A stretch of 29,692 bases of DNA from Eutrophocola sp964601805 (GCA_964601805.1 CAZROW010000036.1:1-29692), one strand, 5' to 3'. Positions 1-9,568 are shown, numbered from the stretch's first letter. The notes: generated by a model from the letters alone, not told the origin. Program-made: numbers and translations.

Positions 1-46
1 TTTTTGACGTTTTTTACCTTATCCAGTCCCGCTCACCAAATCATCC

Positions 47-730
47 TCACACATACACCGTCACATCTTCAACGCCGGCATCCATAAAGCCTTTTTTGCG
101 TAGCCGGCAGCTGTCACATCGCCCGCATGCCCTGCCCCTGGCATCTGCCTGGTAACAGGACACGGTTTTGCTGTAATCCACCCCCAATGCGGTCCCTTTA
201 CTGATGATTTCCGCCTTGGTCAGGTGAATCAGCGGGGTTTCCACCTCGATAATATTCCCTTCCACACCGCGCTTGGTGGCCAAATTCGCCAGGGTCTGGA
301 AGGCACTGATGAAATCGGGCCGGCAATCCGGGTAACCGGAATAATCCAGTGCATTAACGCCGATAAAAATGGAATCAGCCTCCAGGACCTCAGCCCAGCC
401 CAGGGCATAGGCAAGAAAGACGGTATTGCGTGCTGGCACGTAGGTGACCGGAATTCCCTCACCGGCCTGTTCAGGCACCGCAATGGACTCATCGGTCAGC
501 GCTGAGCTGCCGATTCCACGCATATCCACCGGAATCACCTTGTAATCAGCCAGGCCTGCCGCATCAGCAAGCCTGGCGGCTGCTTCCAGTTCGCTGCGGT
601 GACGCTGTCCGTAATCAAAGCTGAGACCATAACACTCGAAACCCTGGTCCATGGCAATGGCCAGGCAGGTGGCTGAATCCAGTCCACCGGAGAGCAGCAC
701 AACGGCTTTTCCTGTTCGTTTGCTACCCAT
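47..730 (-). CDS. queC: 7-cyano-7-deazaguanine synthase QueC
   Basis: QueC converts 7-carboxy-7-deazaguanine to preQ0 with ATP and ammonia, a cytosolic step towards queuosine. The PP-loop SGGLDS lies near residue 14, and the C-terminus carries the zinc-binding cluster VSCYQ...ACGRCDSC. The frame is open up to 814, but that would add 28 residues of no family character and overlap queE. The ATG at 730 gives about 227 aa, the usual family size, and begins directly before the VVLLSGG strand. It starts 2 nt after the queE stop, so the two are probably translationally coupled. It is the last gene of the minus-strand block. The remaining 46 nt to the window edge hold no clear terminator. Identity is secure. 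Confidence 0.96.
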   Translation of the reverse strand: MGSKRTGKAVVLLSGGLDSATCLAIAMDQGFECYGLSFDYGQRHRSELEAAARLADAAGLADYKVIPVDMRGIGSSALTDESIAVPEQAGEGIPVTYVPARNTVFLAYALGWAEVLEADSIFIGVNALDYSGYPDCRPDFISAFQTLANLATKRGVEGNIIEVETPLIHLTKAEIISKGTALGVDYSKTVSCYQADARGRACGRCDSCRLRKKGFMDAGVEDVTVYV

Positions 731-732
731 GT

Positions 733-1383
733 TCAGTGTCCCGGCCTGTTGCCCCACAGGTACTTGTGAAGTTGTACCTGCATTCTGACATTGAGCTGGT
801 CTGCCAGTATCCATTCGGCCAGTTCACTGGCCTCCAGTTCCTCATTGCTTGGCGAAAAAAGGACATCTGCCACCTTTTTCCCGAGATCATATTCTTCCAC
901 CCTGGCTCTCGCCCACAGGTAGTCCTCATGATTGCAAATGACAAACTTCACCTGGTCGTGGGCATTGAGATACCCGATATTGCTTTCCAGGTTTCTGTCC
1001 ATTTCCAGGGAACCAGGGGTTTTCAGGTCCATGACCTTGACGACCCTGGCATCGACCTTACTGACATCCATGGCACCGGCTGTTTCCAGGGAGACTTCAT
1101 ACCCCAGGTCACAGAGTGCCGTCAGTAGAGGTATGCAATTGACCTGCGCCAGTGGCTCACCACCGGTTACCGTCACGTAACGGGTTTTGTAGCCTTTGAC
1201 CTCCTGAATCACCTGCTCCAGGTCATAGATGACACCGCCACTGAAAGCATAGGCTGTATCGCAGTACTGGCAACGCAGGGGGCAACCGGTCAGGCGCACA
1301 AATACCGTGGGACAACCAACAGTACGGGCTTCTCCCTGCAGGGAATAAAATATCTCGGTAATACGCAGCGTCGTTGCGCTCAT
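733..1383 (-). CDS. queE: 7-carboxy-7-deazaguanine synthase QueE (radical SAM)
   Basis: QueE is the radical-SAM enzyme that contracts 6-carboxytetrahydropterin to 7-carboxy-7-deazaguanine, the step before QueC. The [4Fe-4S] motif CPLRCQYC places its cysteines at residues 34, 38 and 41. It is preceded by the typical N-terminus with FYSLQGEA and followed by a TVTGGEP strand that binds SAM. Length 216 aa is normal for the gammaproteobacterial form. It sits 27 nt after cpoB and directly before queC. No strong Shine-Dalgarno sequence is visible upstream of the ATG, in keeping with expression as part of the upstream operon. Confident. Confidence 0.96.
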   Translation of the reverse strand: MSATTLRITEIFYSLQGEARTVGCPTVFVRLTGCPLRCQYCDTAYAFSGGVIYDLEQVIQEVKGYKTRYVTVTGGEPLAQVNCIPLLTALCDLGYEVSLETAGAMDVSKVDARVVKVMDLKTPGSLEMDRNLESNIGYLNAHDQVKFVICNHEDYLWARARVEEYDLGKKVADVLFSPSNEELEASELAEWILADQLNVRMQVQLHKYLWGNRPGH

Positions 1384-1410
1384 CAGGAATGTGCCACGGT
1401 CAGTCTGTAA

Positions 1411-2313
1411 TCAGCGACCGGATCCGTTCAGGTATTCGTTGGCCAGCTCAATCTCGGAAGTGCTGGTGGGATAAACCTGGCTGATCCGTGTCCAGTATTC
1501 CACGGCTCGCGCCCTGTTCCCCATTTCATTGAACACGGTGCCCAGCCTCAGCATCGCCGTTGGTGCCTTGGGGTCCTGGGGAAATTCATCCAGCAGGCGT
1601 TGCAGGACAGAGATGGACTGGGTGTAATTTTCCAGCAGGTGCAACGCTGCACCCTGCCAGTACAAGGAATTGGTCAGGTAGCGCCCCTGGGGGTAGGTAT
1701 CAATGTATTGCTGGAACAGGTTGGCGGAATCCTGGAAATTCTCTTCTTCCAGCAACTGGTTCAAGGCCAGGCGATACAGTTCCTGCTCATTCATGGGGCT
1801 TGCCGGCGCAGCACCTGTTTGAACACCCGTTGTTGTCACACCCTCGGGATTCACCGAAGCAGTATTGCCCGGCACGGCCAGGCCAGGCTGCTGTGGAACA
1901 GGAGTATTGCCTGCACCTGTTGCCGGCGTTGTCTGGTTGCCGGCATTAACCGCGCCCTGGGGAGGCTGTTGGCCGGAATGGTAGGAAAACAGCTCACTGA
2001 GCCGGGAGTCGGTGTCCAGGTAACGATCACGCTGTTCTGTTTGCATGCGCCGGATCTCGTAGGACTGCTCTTCTACCAGGCCCCTGAGGTTCTGGATTTC
2101 ATTTTGCAGGGCTTCAAGGCGCAGGTACATCTCGACCATGATCTCGTTCTGGGAATTGTTGCCTCCAGCGGGTTGGGTGCTGGCCGCGCTATTGCGTGAA
2201 CTGCCGGCATCGACCACTTCAGCCTGGGCAAGAACCTGGTGGCAGGTTCCTGACAGGCAAAGGATCATTGCCGTTGCTGACAGGGTTTTGCTGCGTAGAT
2301 TGTGGATTCCCAT
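1411..2313 (-). CDS. cpoB: Cell division coordinator CpoB (YbgF), periplasmic TPR protein
   Basis: CpoB is the periplasmic partner of TolA that links Tol-Pal constriction to PBP1B septal peptidoglycan synthesis. The 300-aa product has a signal peptide with likely cleavage after VLA at residue 29. A predicted coiled-coil segment follows (about 55-105, EMYLRLEALQNEIQNLRG), which in the family drives trimerisation. Next comes a Gln/Pro/Thr/Gly-rich linker (about 110-170), then C-terminal TPR repeats with motifs such as YPQGRYLTNSLYWQG and FPQDPKAPTAMLRLG. It follows pal but is separated from it by an intrinsic terminator, so its expression may be partly uncoupled from the Tol operon. Family assignment is secure. 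Confidence 0.93.
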   Translation of the reverse strand: MGIHNLRSKTLSATAMILCLSGTCHQVLAQAEVVDAGSSRNSAASTQPAGGNNSQNEIMVEMYLRLEALQNEIQNLRGLVEEQSYEIRRMQTEQRDRYLDTDSRLSELFSYHSGQQPPQGAVNAGNQTTPATGAGNTPVPQQPGLAVPGNTASVNPEGVTTTGVQTGAAPASPMNEQELYRLALNQLLEEENFQDSANLFQQYIDTYPQGRYLTNSLYWQGAALHLLENYTQSISVLQRLLDEFPQDPKAPTAMLRLGTVFNEMGNRARAVEYWTRISQVYPTSTSEIELANEYLNGSGR

Positions 2314-2326
2314 ATTCGCGTTCCAG

Positions 2327-2354
2327 AAAAAAATAAGCCGGGCGAACCCGGCTT
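2327..2354 (-). terminator. Intrinsic terminator between pal and cpoB
   Basis: On the minus strand a perfect 8-bp stem AAGCCGGG / CCCGGCTT (2335-2354) closes a TTCG tetraloop and is followed, after one A, by seven consecutive T (2327-2333). This is a textbook rho-independent terminator with the extra-stable UUCG loop. It lies 20 nt after the pal stop and 21 nt before the cpoB start, so some Tol-Pal transcripts should end here. Confidence 0.88.
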
Positions 2355-2374
2355 AGTTTTCGTTCAGATCGATT

Positions 2375-2911
2375 CTAGTGAATTTCAACCCGGCGGTTTC
2401 TGGCGTAAGCGGCTTCTGTGGTACCGCGATCAACCGGATTTTCCTCACCGTAGCTGATGGTTTCAAGCTGGTTGGAAGAAACCCCCTGTACCTGCAGGTA
2501 ACGCTCGATGGCCTGGGCACGACGCTCACCAAGGGCCAGGTTGTACTCACGCGTGCCACGCTCATCGGCATGACCTTCCAGGCGATAACGCGCTGAAGGA
2601 TTGTCCTTGAGGTAGTTGGCATGATGTACCAGCGCTGAGCGGGCTTCTGCGCTCAGGTCGGAGCGGTCAAACTCAAAATAGAAAACAGTCGTCGCCAAGG
2701 CGTTGTCACGCTCCATTTGTTGTGCGCGAGTCAGTCCGTTGCTATCGGCCCCGGAAGTCTGGGCTGAACCGGAGTTGCTGCCCATGGATGAGGAGTCTGA
2801 TCCCCCCATGTCTTCGTCGGGCATTTCTTCAGTATCGCTGGATGCACAGGCCGCCAGGGTCAATGTCAGGATGACAGCCATACCGAATTTGAATACGTTC
2901 TGAGTTTGCAT
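2375..2911 (-). CDS. pal: Peptidoglycan-associated outer-membrane lipoprotein Pal
   Basis: Pal anchors the outer membrane to peptidoglycan and is pulled to the septum by TolB/TolA. The start is placed at the ATG at 2911, which has AGGAG five nucleotides upstream; an in-frame upstream start at 2929 lacks such support. This gives 178 aa with a lipoprotein signal ending in LAAC, Cys22 being the predicted lipidated residue. A Ser/Asp/Gly-rich linker follows, then a C-terminal OmpA-like domain with FEFDRSDL, LEGHADERGTREYN and ALGERRAQAI, which binds meso-diaminopimelate. It follows tolB after about 100 AT-rich nucleotides, where an internal promoter is possible but I could not define one. Confidence 0.96.
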   Translation of the reverse strand: MQTQNVFKFGMAVILTLTLAACASSDTEEMPDEDMGGSDSSSMGSNSGSAQTSGADSNGLTRAQQMERDNALATTVFYFEFDRSDLSAEARSALVHHANYLKDNPSARYRLEGHADERGTREYNLALGERRAQAIERYLQVQGVSSNQLETISYGEENPVDRGTTEAAYARNRRVEIH

Positions 2912-3014
2912 ACCTACTCCTTTTTTCACTATGCGTTCAACTGCTGGGGGTTAAGCACTCTAATTTTCTTAAATTTTTCCCACTATAACAACATCTTTTA
3001 ACGATATTGTGCAA

Positions 3015-4349
3015 TTAATCAAAAAATGGGGACCACGCAGGCTCTCTGACATCACCCTGATTCGATGGTAGCTGGAATTTTACACGACCGTCAATGGACA
3101 CGGCGTTAAGAATTCCGCGGTTTCCGGCCTTGGAGGCATAGATCACCATGCTGGCATTGGGCGCCACACTCGGCGATTCGTCCAGGGAGGTAGTGGTCAG
3201 CACACGAATGGTGCCACGATCAATATTCTGTATGGCCAGGTGATATTCATCCTGGGTGTTTTCCCGGTGCACCATGAGCAGGTTTGACCCGTCAGGCAGC
3301 ATCGCCCCCTTGGAATTGTAGGTGCCCTGGAATGTCAGCCTTTCGACCCAGCCACTATCCAGGTCTACCTGGTAGATCTGGGGCCGGCTGTTGCCACCCC
3401 GCTCCGAGGTAAAAATCAGGGACTGGCCATCCGGCGTCCAGCTTGGTTCGGTATCAATGGCAAAATGGTTGGTAATCCTTCTCAGGTCGCGGGTTCGCAG
3501 GTCAAGCACGTAGATATCCGGGTTACCGTCCTTGGAGAGCACCATGGCCAATTTTGACCCATCAGGTGAAAAAACCGGAGAGCTGTTGATACCGGGAAAG
3601 TCTGTCACTTGCTGGCGATTACCGGAACTCAACTCCTGGATATAGATACGGGGCCGGGTTGATTCAAATGACACATAGGCAATGCGGCTGCCATCCGGGG
3701 CCCAGGAAGGTGACATGATCGGTTCCTGGGAGGTCAGCAGCACCTGGGGGCGTCCGCCATCGGCATCGGACAGGTTTAACTGGTAGTTGGTCAGGTCCGG
3801 CCCGACATCCTGTGATGTGATATAAAGTAGCTTGGTGGAGAATGCGCCCCTGACGCCGGTGACTTCCTCGAAAATCTTGTCACTGATCTTGTGGGCCACA
3901 TCCCGAAGCTGGGTGCGGCTGGCAGTAAGCACTTCACCCAGCAGGCGCTGCTCACTCAGGACATCGAAGAATTCATACTGCACCTGGAGAGCACCACCGC
4001 TGGTTTCCGTGATCTTACCTACCAGCAGGTAATCCGCACTTAAAAAGCGCCAGTCCCGGAAAAACACCTCGTTTTCCTCATGGGGCGTGCTGAGCATGTT
4101 TTCCTCGGCAATCGGGGCAAACTCGCCGCTGTTGCGCAAATTGGCGTTGATTATGCCGGTCACGCTCTCCGGTAACTGGCCAAAGCCGGTCCATTCAAAC
4201 GGGACAATGGCGATATCGACCGGATTATCAACACCCTGGGTAATGACAATCTGCAACTGGGCGTGGGCAACGGCAGACACCAGCATGGTTGCCAACAAGG
4301 CAGGAGCCAGCATAAATGTCCGGAATAATGTCCTTGCCTTGTCTTTCAT
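3015..4349 (-). CDS. tolB: Tol-Pal system protein TolB (periplasmic beta-propeller)
   Basis: TolB is the periplasmic propeller that cycles between Pal and TolA. The 444-aa product has a signal peptide ending in AHA at residue 30. An N-terminal alpha/beta domain (about 31-165) includes the PFEWTG segment. Repeated PD40 propeller blades follow, recognisable by SPSWAPDGSRIAYVS, SPVFSPDGSKLAMVL and EPSWTPDGQSLIFTS. The start codon overlaps the tolA stop in an ATGA arrangement (4346-4349), so the two are translationally coupled. Length and architecture are standard for the family. Confidence 0.97.
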   Translation of the reverse strand: MKDKARTLFRTFMLAPALLATMLVSAVAHAQLQIVITQGVDNPVDIAIVPFEWTGFGQLPESVTGIINANLRNSGEFAPIAEENMLSTPHEENEVFFRDWRFLSADYLLVGKITETSGGALQVQYEFFDVLSEQRLLGEVLTASRTQLRDVAHKISDKIFEEVTGVRGAFSTKLLYITSQDVGPDLTNYQLNLSDADGGRPQVLLTSQEPIMSPSWAPDGSRIAYVSFESTRPRIYIQELSSGNRQQVTDFPGINSSPVFSPDGSKLAMVLSKDGNPDIYVLDLRTRDLRRITNHFAIDTEPSWTPDGQSLIFTSERGGNSRPQIYQVDLDSGWVERLTFQGTYNSKGAMLPDGSNLLMVHRENTQDEYHLAIQNIDRGTIRVLTTTSLDESPSVAPNASMVIYASKAGNRGILNAVSIDGRVKFQLPSNQGDVREPAWSPFFD

Positions 4350-5173
4350 CGCAATAAATCCTCTGGTCTGAATACTAATGTAAAGGTTCTGAAATTCCGG
4401 TCAAACAGACCTCTATCAAGGTCCTGCAATTCCGGAAAGCGATCAGCCCTGGCCACGGCCTGCATAACGGAACGGTCAAATACCGCGTCTCCGCTGGATT
4501 GTATGATAGTTGTCCCTACCACTTCACCCGTTGGCACCAGGCGCAGCTCCACGGTTGCCACCATACCATTGCGGGCACCGGGGGGAATCTGCCAGTTCTG
4601 GCTGATAATGCGCTTGATGATGGAGGCATATTCAGCCACTACCATGTTTTCACTGGCCAGCTGGTTGGCCTGGGCTTCGCGTGCAGCCTGTTCCTGGGCC
4701 AGGCGTTGCTGTTCCCGACGCTGTTCTTCGGCTGCGGCCTCGGCGGCACGCCTGCGAGCATCTTCAGCCTGTCGCTGTCTTTCTGCTTCGGCCTCGGCCA
4801 GGCGTTGCCGCTCGGCTTCTGCCTGCCGACGCTGTTCGGCTTCGGCCTGCTCCCGGGCCTGCCGGGCTTCTCGTACCTGTCTTTCCCGCTGCTCCTGCTC
4901 GCGCCTGGCACGTTCCTGTTCCTGCTGGCGTCGCTGTGCAGCAGCTGCCTCCTCCTGCTCAATGCGTTCCAGCCGGCGCAGGCGCTGGGGATTCACATCC
5001 ACGGCGGTAGCCGTCACGATGACCGGGTCTTCAATAGTGACATAATCCGATGGGCTCACATTCCGGCCCAGGACGAATAACAACAAAACCAGATGCATGA
5101 GCACGGAAGCCACGACTGCCGGGGGATAACCCTCGAATTTCAGCAAAATGGCCATTGGTCTGAATTTACTCAT
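4346..5173 (-). CDS. tolA: Tol-Pal system protein TolA
   Basis: TolA spans the periplasm, energised by TolQR, and contacts TolB, Pal and CpoB. One membrane helix lies near residues 18-36. It is followed by a long helical domain (about 65-175) that is almost wholly Ala, Glu, Gln and Arg with repeated AEAERQR-type units. A C-terminal globular domain follows (about 178-275; SQNWQIPPGARNG, VVGTTIIQSSGD). At 275 aa it is shorter than the 421-aa E. coli protein because the helical domain is shorter. The GC-rich codon repetition of that domain opens several spurious antisense frames. It sits 24 nt after tolR and overlaps tolB by 4 nt. Confidence 0.95.
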   Translation of the reverse strand: MSKFRPMAILLKFEGYPPAVVASVLMHLVLLLFVLGRNVSPSDYVTIEDPVIVTATAVDVNPQRLRRLERIEQEEAAAAQRRQQEQERARREQEQRERQVREARQAREQAEAEQRRQAEAERQRLAEAEAERQRQAEDARRRAAEAAAEEQRREQQRLAQEQAAREAQANQLASENMVVAEYASIIKRIISQNWQIPPGARNGMVATVELRLVPTGEVVGTTIIQSSGDAVFDRSVMQAVARADRFPELQDLDRGLFDRNFRTFTLVFRPEDLLR

Positions 5174-5197
5174 GCGCTTGTCTGCACTGCCCTGGCA

Positions 5198-5632
5198 TCA
5201 ATTATCCGCTGATGGCGGCTGGGTAATCAGCCTGACATTCTGGGCGCCGGCACTGCCCAGGGTAGAAAGAAGTGCTGTCACCAGCTCATAACTGATTGAA
5301 CCATCGCCTTCAACAAAGACCGGCACACCCGGGTTCTGGTTCAAAATCTTGGTGACATCCTCCTGGATACTTTCCAGGGCCACCGGCTCGGGATTGTCCT
5401 CTGCCCCCAAGCTGATGAAGTAATTGCCCTCTTCATTGATGGACACCACCAGCGTCACCTCGTCGCTGTTTTCCACCGGTTCGGCATCAGCCTGCGGCAG
5501 GTCCACCTTGATGCCCTGGGTAATCAGGGGTGCTGTAATCATGAAAACAATCAGCAATACCAGCATCACGTCGATCAGGGGAACGACATTGATTTCTGCC
5601 ATCTGTTTGCGTCGGCGTGGCCTGTTGTCCAT
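5198..5632 (-). CDS. tolR: Tol-Pal system protein TolR
   Basis: TolR belongs to the ExbD/TolR family and, with TolQ, converts the proton-motive force into movement of TolA. A single transmembrane helix (about 17-38, NVVPLIDVMLVLLIVF) carries the conserved proton-path aspartate at residue 21. The rest is the periplasmic domain (GAEDNPEPVALE, VFVEGDGSISYELV). The 144-aa length matches the family. The start lies 5 nt after the tolQ stop. Assignment is secure. Confidence 0.96.
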   Translation of the reverse strand: MDNRPRRRKQMAEINVVPLIDVMLVLLIVFMITAPLITQGIKVDLPQADAEPVENSDEVTLVVSINEEGNYFISLGAEDNPEPVALESIQEDVTKILNQNPGVPVFVEGDGSISYELVTALLSTLGSAGAQNVRLITQPPSADN

Positions 5633-5637
5633 GGAAT

Positions 5638-6333
5638 TTACTCCTGCACCCTTCTGGTATGGGCCTGACGGTGCAGGATGCTGGAAAATTCATCGGTAAA
5701 CGTCATGTAGCTGTGCATGACAGAATCCACTTTCGAGGCATAGCGGTTATAGGCAATAGCGGCAGGAATCGCGGCAAACAGCCCCATTTCGGTGGCCAGC
5801 AGGGCATCGGCAATACCGGGTGCCACAACCGCCAGGCTGGCCTGGCTCTGGTTGGCCAGGCTGACGAAGGTGTTCATGATGCCCCACACGGTTCCAAACA
5901 GGCCCAGGTAAACGGATACCGAGGCCACGGTGGATAATATCGGCAGATGCCGCTCCAGGACTTTCTCTTCCCGTGCCATGGCAACACGCATGGCGCGCTG
6001 GGAGCCTTCCATCACGGCATCGGAATCAATGCCGGGTTGCTGGCGCAAACGGGTGAACTCCTTGAAACCGGAGCGAAACAGGTTTTCCATGCCGATCACA
6101 CTGGTGTTTTTCTGCTTGCTGGTACCGTCGCGGTACAGCTGACTCAGGTCCATACCTGACCAGAACCGTTTTTCAAAATTGAACACTTCTTTTTCCGCAT
6201 CACTCAGGATGATCCATTTCTGGACGATAATGATCCAGGACATGATCGAAATCAGGAACAGGCTGAGCATTACCAGCTGGGCAAGCCAGCTTGCACTGAT
6301 GATCAGGTTCCATAAACTCAGCGATTCATTCAT
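5638..6333 (-). CDS. tolQ: Tol-Pal system proton channel subunit TolQ
   Basis: TolQ is the MotA/TolQ/ExbB-family subunit of the inner-membrane motor. Three hydrophobic helices are visible (about 14-36, 125-155 and 162-192). The last two contain the family signature LGLFGTVWGIMNTF and the VVAPGIADALLATEMGLFAAIPAA segment. Length is 231 aa. AGAGG-like sequence upstream (AAGAGGTAGCAA before ATG) gives a good ribosome binding site. In many relatives the thioesterase gene ybgC directly precedes tolQ. Here ruvB precedes it and only 53 nt lie between. Confidence 0.96.
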   Translation of the reverse strand: MNESLSLWNLIISASWLAQLVMLSLFLISIMSWIIIVQKWIILSDAEKEVFNFEKRFWSGMDLSQLYRDGTSKQKNTSVIGMENLFRSGFKEFTRLRQQPGIDSDAVMEGSQRAMRVAMAREEKVLERHLPILSTVASVSVYLGLFGTVWGIMNTFVSLANQSQASLAVVAPGIADALLATEMGLFAAIPAAIAYNRYASKVDSVMHSYMTFTDEFSSILHRQAHTRRVQE

Positions 6334-6358
6334 TTGCTACCTCTTGATAAAACGTCAA

Positions 6359-6383
6359 ACTGATTGCGAATTACACAATCAGT
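6359..6383 (-). repeat. Inverted repeat between ruvB and tolQ
   Basis: ACTGATTG (6359-6366) and CAATCAGT (6376-6383) form a perfect 8-bp dyad with a 9-nt centre in the short ruvB-tolQ gap. No run of T follows on the minus strand, so it is not a convincing terminator. It could be an operator, an attenuating hairpin or a scar of a lost gene. Confidence 0.45.
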
Positions 6384-6386
6384 CAC

Positions 6387-7442
<1,056 letters not shown>

Positions 7443-7458
7443 CAGGTAACCGGTCTCA

Positions 7459-8076
7459 TCAGGACATATTTCTCAGGGCTGTCCTGATCAGGCTTTCACT
7501 ATCAGGCACCTGCCCTGATTCTTCAAGTATTTTTGCAGCGGAGACTACCGCCTTGCCCGCATCCTGCGGTTTGTAACCCAGGTTGATCAGGGCAGTTTCG
7601 GCTTCCTCGAGGCTGCCATTCTTGCTGCCTGCTTGTGCAGGCTCGCCAGACGGACTGACAGGCTGGTCATCCCATTCCGTGAGCTTGTCCTTGACCTCGA
7701 TGATGAGGCGCTCGGCCGTCTTTTTACCGATACCGGGGAGCTTGACCAGGGCATTGACGTCATCCTGCTGGACGCAACGAACAAAATCGGCCACTTCCAT
7801 ACCGGACAACATGGCCAGAGCAAGCCTGGGCCCGACACCATTGATCCGGATCAGGATGCGAAACAGCGCCCTTTCCTGGCCTTCCAGGAAACCGAACAGC
7901 AGCTGGGCATCCTCGCGCACAACAAAATGGGTAAACAACGTGACCGGCTCACCCGGCTGCGGCAGGCCGAAAAACGTGCTCAGGGGCACATCGACTTCAT
8001 AAGCCACACCCTGGACGTCAATCAAGGCCTGTTGATTGTCCTTCTCAAGTAATACCCCAGTAATCCTGCCTATCAT
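7459..8076 (-). CDS. ruvA: Holliday junction branch migration protein RuvA
   Basis: RuvA is the tetrameric junction-binding protein that loads RuvB. The start is set at the ATG at 8076, giving 205 aa beginning MIGRITGVLLEK, the universal family N-terminus. The frame stays open to 8193 but those 39 extra residues overlap ruvC and look non-native. An OB-fold (1-63) is followed by helix-hairpin-helix motifs (INGVGPRLALAML and LPGIGKKTAERLI) and a C-terminal RuvB-binding three-helix domain (about 155-205). AGAGGAA lies about 12 nt upstream of the start. Confidence 0.97.
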   Translation of the reverse strand: MIGRITGVLLEKDNQQALIDVQGVAYEVDVPLSTFFGLPQPGEPVTLFTHFVVREDAQLLFGFLEGQERALFRILIRINGVGPRLALAMLSGMEVADFVRCVQQDDVNALVKLPGIGKKTAERLIIEVKDKLTEWDDQPVSPSGEPAQAGSKNGSLEEAETALINLGYKPQDAGKAVVSAAKILEESGQVPDSESLIRTALRNMS

Positions 8077-8111
8077 GTTTTTACGATATTCCTCTGGTAT
8101 TCCCGGCCGAC

Positions 8112-8636
8112 TCAGCGAACCTGGAGCCTGCCACGGCGCCCGGACCTGGCCCCGGCCATTCTGATCAACGTGTTTTCTGTATTGGCATGGCAAAAGGCTA
8201 CTGCCAGCGCGTCCGCGGCATCTTCCGGCGGCACCTTGGACAAGCCCAGCACCGACTTGATCATTTGCTGTACCTGCGCTTTTTCCGCCTGCCCCTTGCC
8301 CACCAGGGCCTGCTTGACCCTTCGGGCTGCATATTCTGCTACCGGTACCTTGTGATGGGTACAGGCGACAATGGCAGCCCCCCTGGCCTGGCCCAGCTTC
8401 AATGCCGATGAGGCATTCTTGCCCATGAAGACTTCTTCCACGGCGGCAGCATCGGGCTGGTACTCGGTGATAATCTCGGACAAGTCAGTGAAGATGGTGT
8501 GAAGACGTTCCGGAAAGGAAATGGTGCCCATGCGAATGACCCCGCTGGACAAATATTCGAGGGAGTTGCCCCGTGCCCTGATCAGGCCATAACCGCAAAC
8601 GCGCGAACCGGGGTCAATCCCAAGAATGACACTCAT
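8112..8636 (-). CDS. ruvC: Crossover junction endodeoxyribonuclease RuvC
   Basis: RuvC resolves Holliday junctions by paired nicks. The four acidic catalytic residues of the RNase-H fold are present: Asp8 (LGIDPGS), Glu67 (AAVEEVF), Asp139 and Asp142 (PEDAADALA). The 174-aa length is normal. It is the first gene of ruvCAB and starts 85 nt after yebC. A perfect TATAAT at 8703-8708 in that gap could be its -10 element. A GGAGAGG sequence lies about 20 nt upstream of the ATG. Confidence 0.97.
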   Translation of the reverse strand: MSVILGIDPGSRVCGYGLIRARGNSLEYLSSGVIRMGTISFPERLHTIFTDLSEIITEYQPDAAAVEEVFMGKNASSALKLGQARGAAIVACTHHKVPVAEYAARRVKQALVGKGQAEKAQVQQMIKSVLGLSKVPPEDAADALAVAFCHANTENTLIRMAGARSGRRGRLQVR

Positions 8637-8702
8637 TATTCAGCCTGTTCCCCTCTCCTGGTAGGCGCGCCTGACCGGCACGCTGGAGTGTAGTGTCCTG
8701 TC

Positions 8703-8708
8703 ATTATA
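8703..8708 (-). promoter_or_regulatory. Possible -10 element for ruvCAB
   Basis: TATAAT on the minus strand, in the yebC-ruvC gap about 67 nt upstream of the ruvC start. It matches the sigma-70 -10 consensus fully, but I see no good -35 at 16-18 nt, so this is only a candidate. Confidence 0.35.
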
Positions 8709-8721
8709 AAGCAGGATGGGG

Positions 8722-9477
8722 TCAGGATGCCTCATTCAGTTGCTGCATGACCTCATCGGAGAAATTGGCATTGGAATAGACATTCTGGACATCATCGAGA
8801 TCTTCCAGTTGCTCTACCAGGCGCATCAGTTTTTCAGCACTTTCAAAGTCCAGGTCCACTTCCGTGCTGGCCAGCATGGTGACCTCGGCATTGGAGGATT
8901 TCAGCCCGGCATTGTCCAGGGCATCCTTGACCGCACCGAAATTTTCAAAGGCGGTATGAACATCGACCGAACCGTCACTATTGTTCACGATATCCTCGGC
9001 GCCGGCTTCCAGCGCCACTTCCATCAGTTTCAGCTCATCGACCCCCTTGTCATAGGAAATCACGCCAGTCCTGTTAAACAGGTAGGCCACAGAGCCGTTG
9101 GATCCCAGGTTGCCGCCAAACTTGGAGAATCCGTGCCTGACTTCTGCCACGGTGCGATTCTTGTTGTCAGTCAATGTCTCCAGCAGGATGGCAACGCCGT
9201 TGGGACCATACCCTTCGTAAATCAGCTCTTCCAGGTTATCGTTTTCAGCGGTGCCCGCACCGCGTTCGATGGCACGCTCGATCGTATCCTTGGTCATGTT
9301 GGCGCTGAGCGCCTTGTCCACCACGCTGCGCAATTTCGGGTTGTCGGCTATATTGCCGCCACCCTGGCGTGCCGCGACGGTCAGCTCGCGGATGATCTTG
9401 GTAAAAATCTTGCCGCGCTTGGCGTCCTGCCCTGCCTTGCGGTGCTTGATATTCGCCCATTTACTGTGGCCTGCCAT
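8722..9477 (-). CDS. yebC: YebC/TACO1-family protein (DUF28)
   Basis: This family comprises conserved cytosolic proteins linked to translation of difficult, e.g. polyproline, stretches and in some reports to transcription regulation. The N-terminus MAGHSKWANIKHRK is diagnostic. Further conserved blocks are GKIFTKIIRELTVAARQGGG, ANMTKDTIERAIERG and EGYGPNGVAILLE. Length 251 aa is typical. The start is fixed by AGGAGAAC just before the ATG. The position between aspS and ruvC is the classical gammaproteobacterial one. Confidence 0.96.
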   Translation of the reverse strand: MAGHSKWANIKHRKAGQDAKRGKIFTKIIRELTVAARQGGGNIADNPKLRSVVDKALSANMTKDTIERAIERGAGTAENDNLEELIYEGYGPNGVAILLETLTDNKNRTVAEVRHGFSKFGGNLGSNGSVAYLFNRTGVISYDKGVDELKLMEVALEAGAEDIVNNSDGSVDVHTAFENFGAVKDALDNAGLKSSNAEVTMLASTEVDLDFESAEKLMRLVEQLEDLDDVQNVYSNANFSDEVMQQLNEAS

Positions 9478-9568
9478 AGTTCTCCTCGTTAAGCGCTGGT
9501 TTGCCTGAAAGGTGTCGCTATACCCTAACCAAAGGATGGATGGGAAACAAATCTCCCGTGTCCCTGAA

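Noticed and set aside
4499..5080. Several long plus-strand frames opposite tolA
   Set aside because: They arise from the repetitive GC-rich codons of the TolA helical domain; TolA itself is clear.
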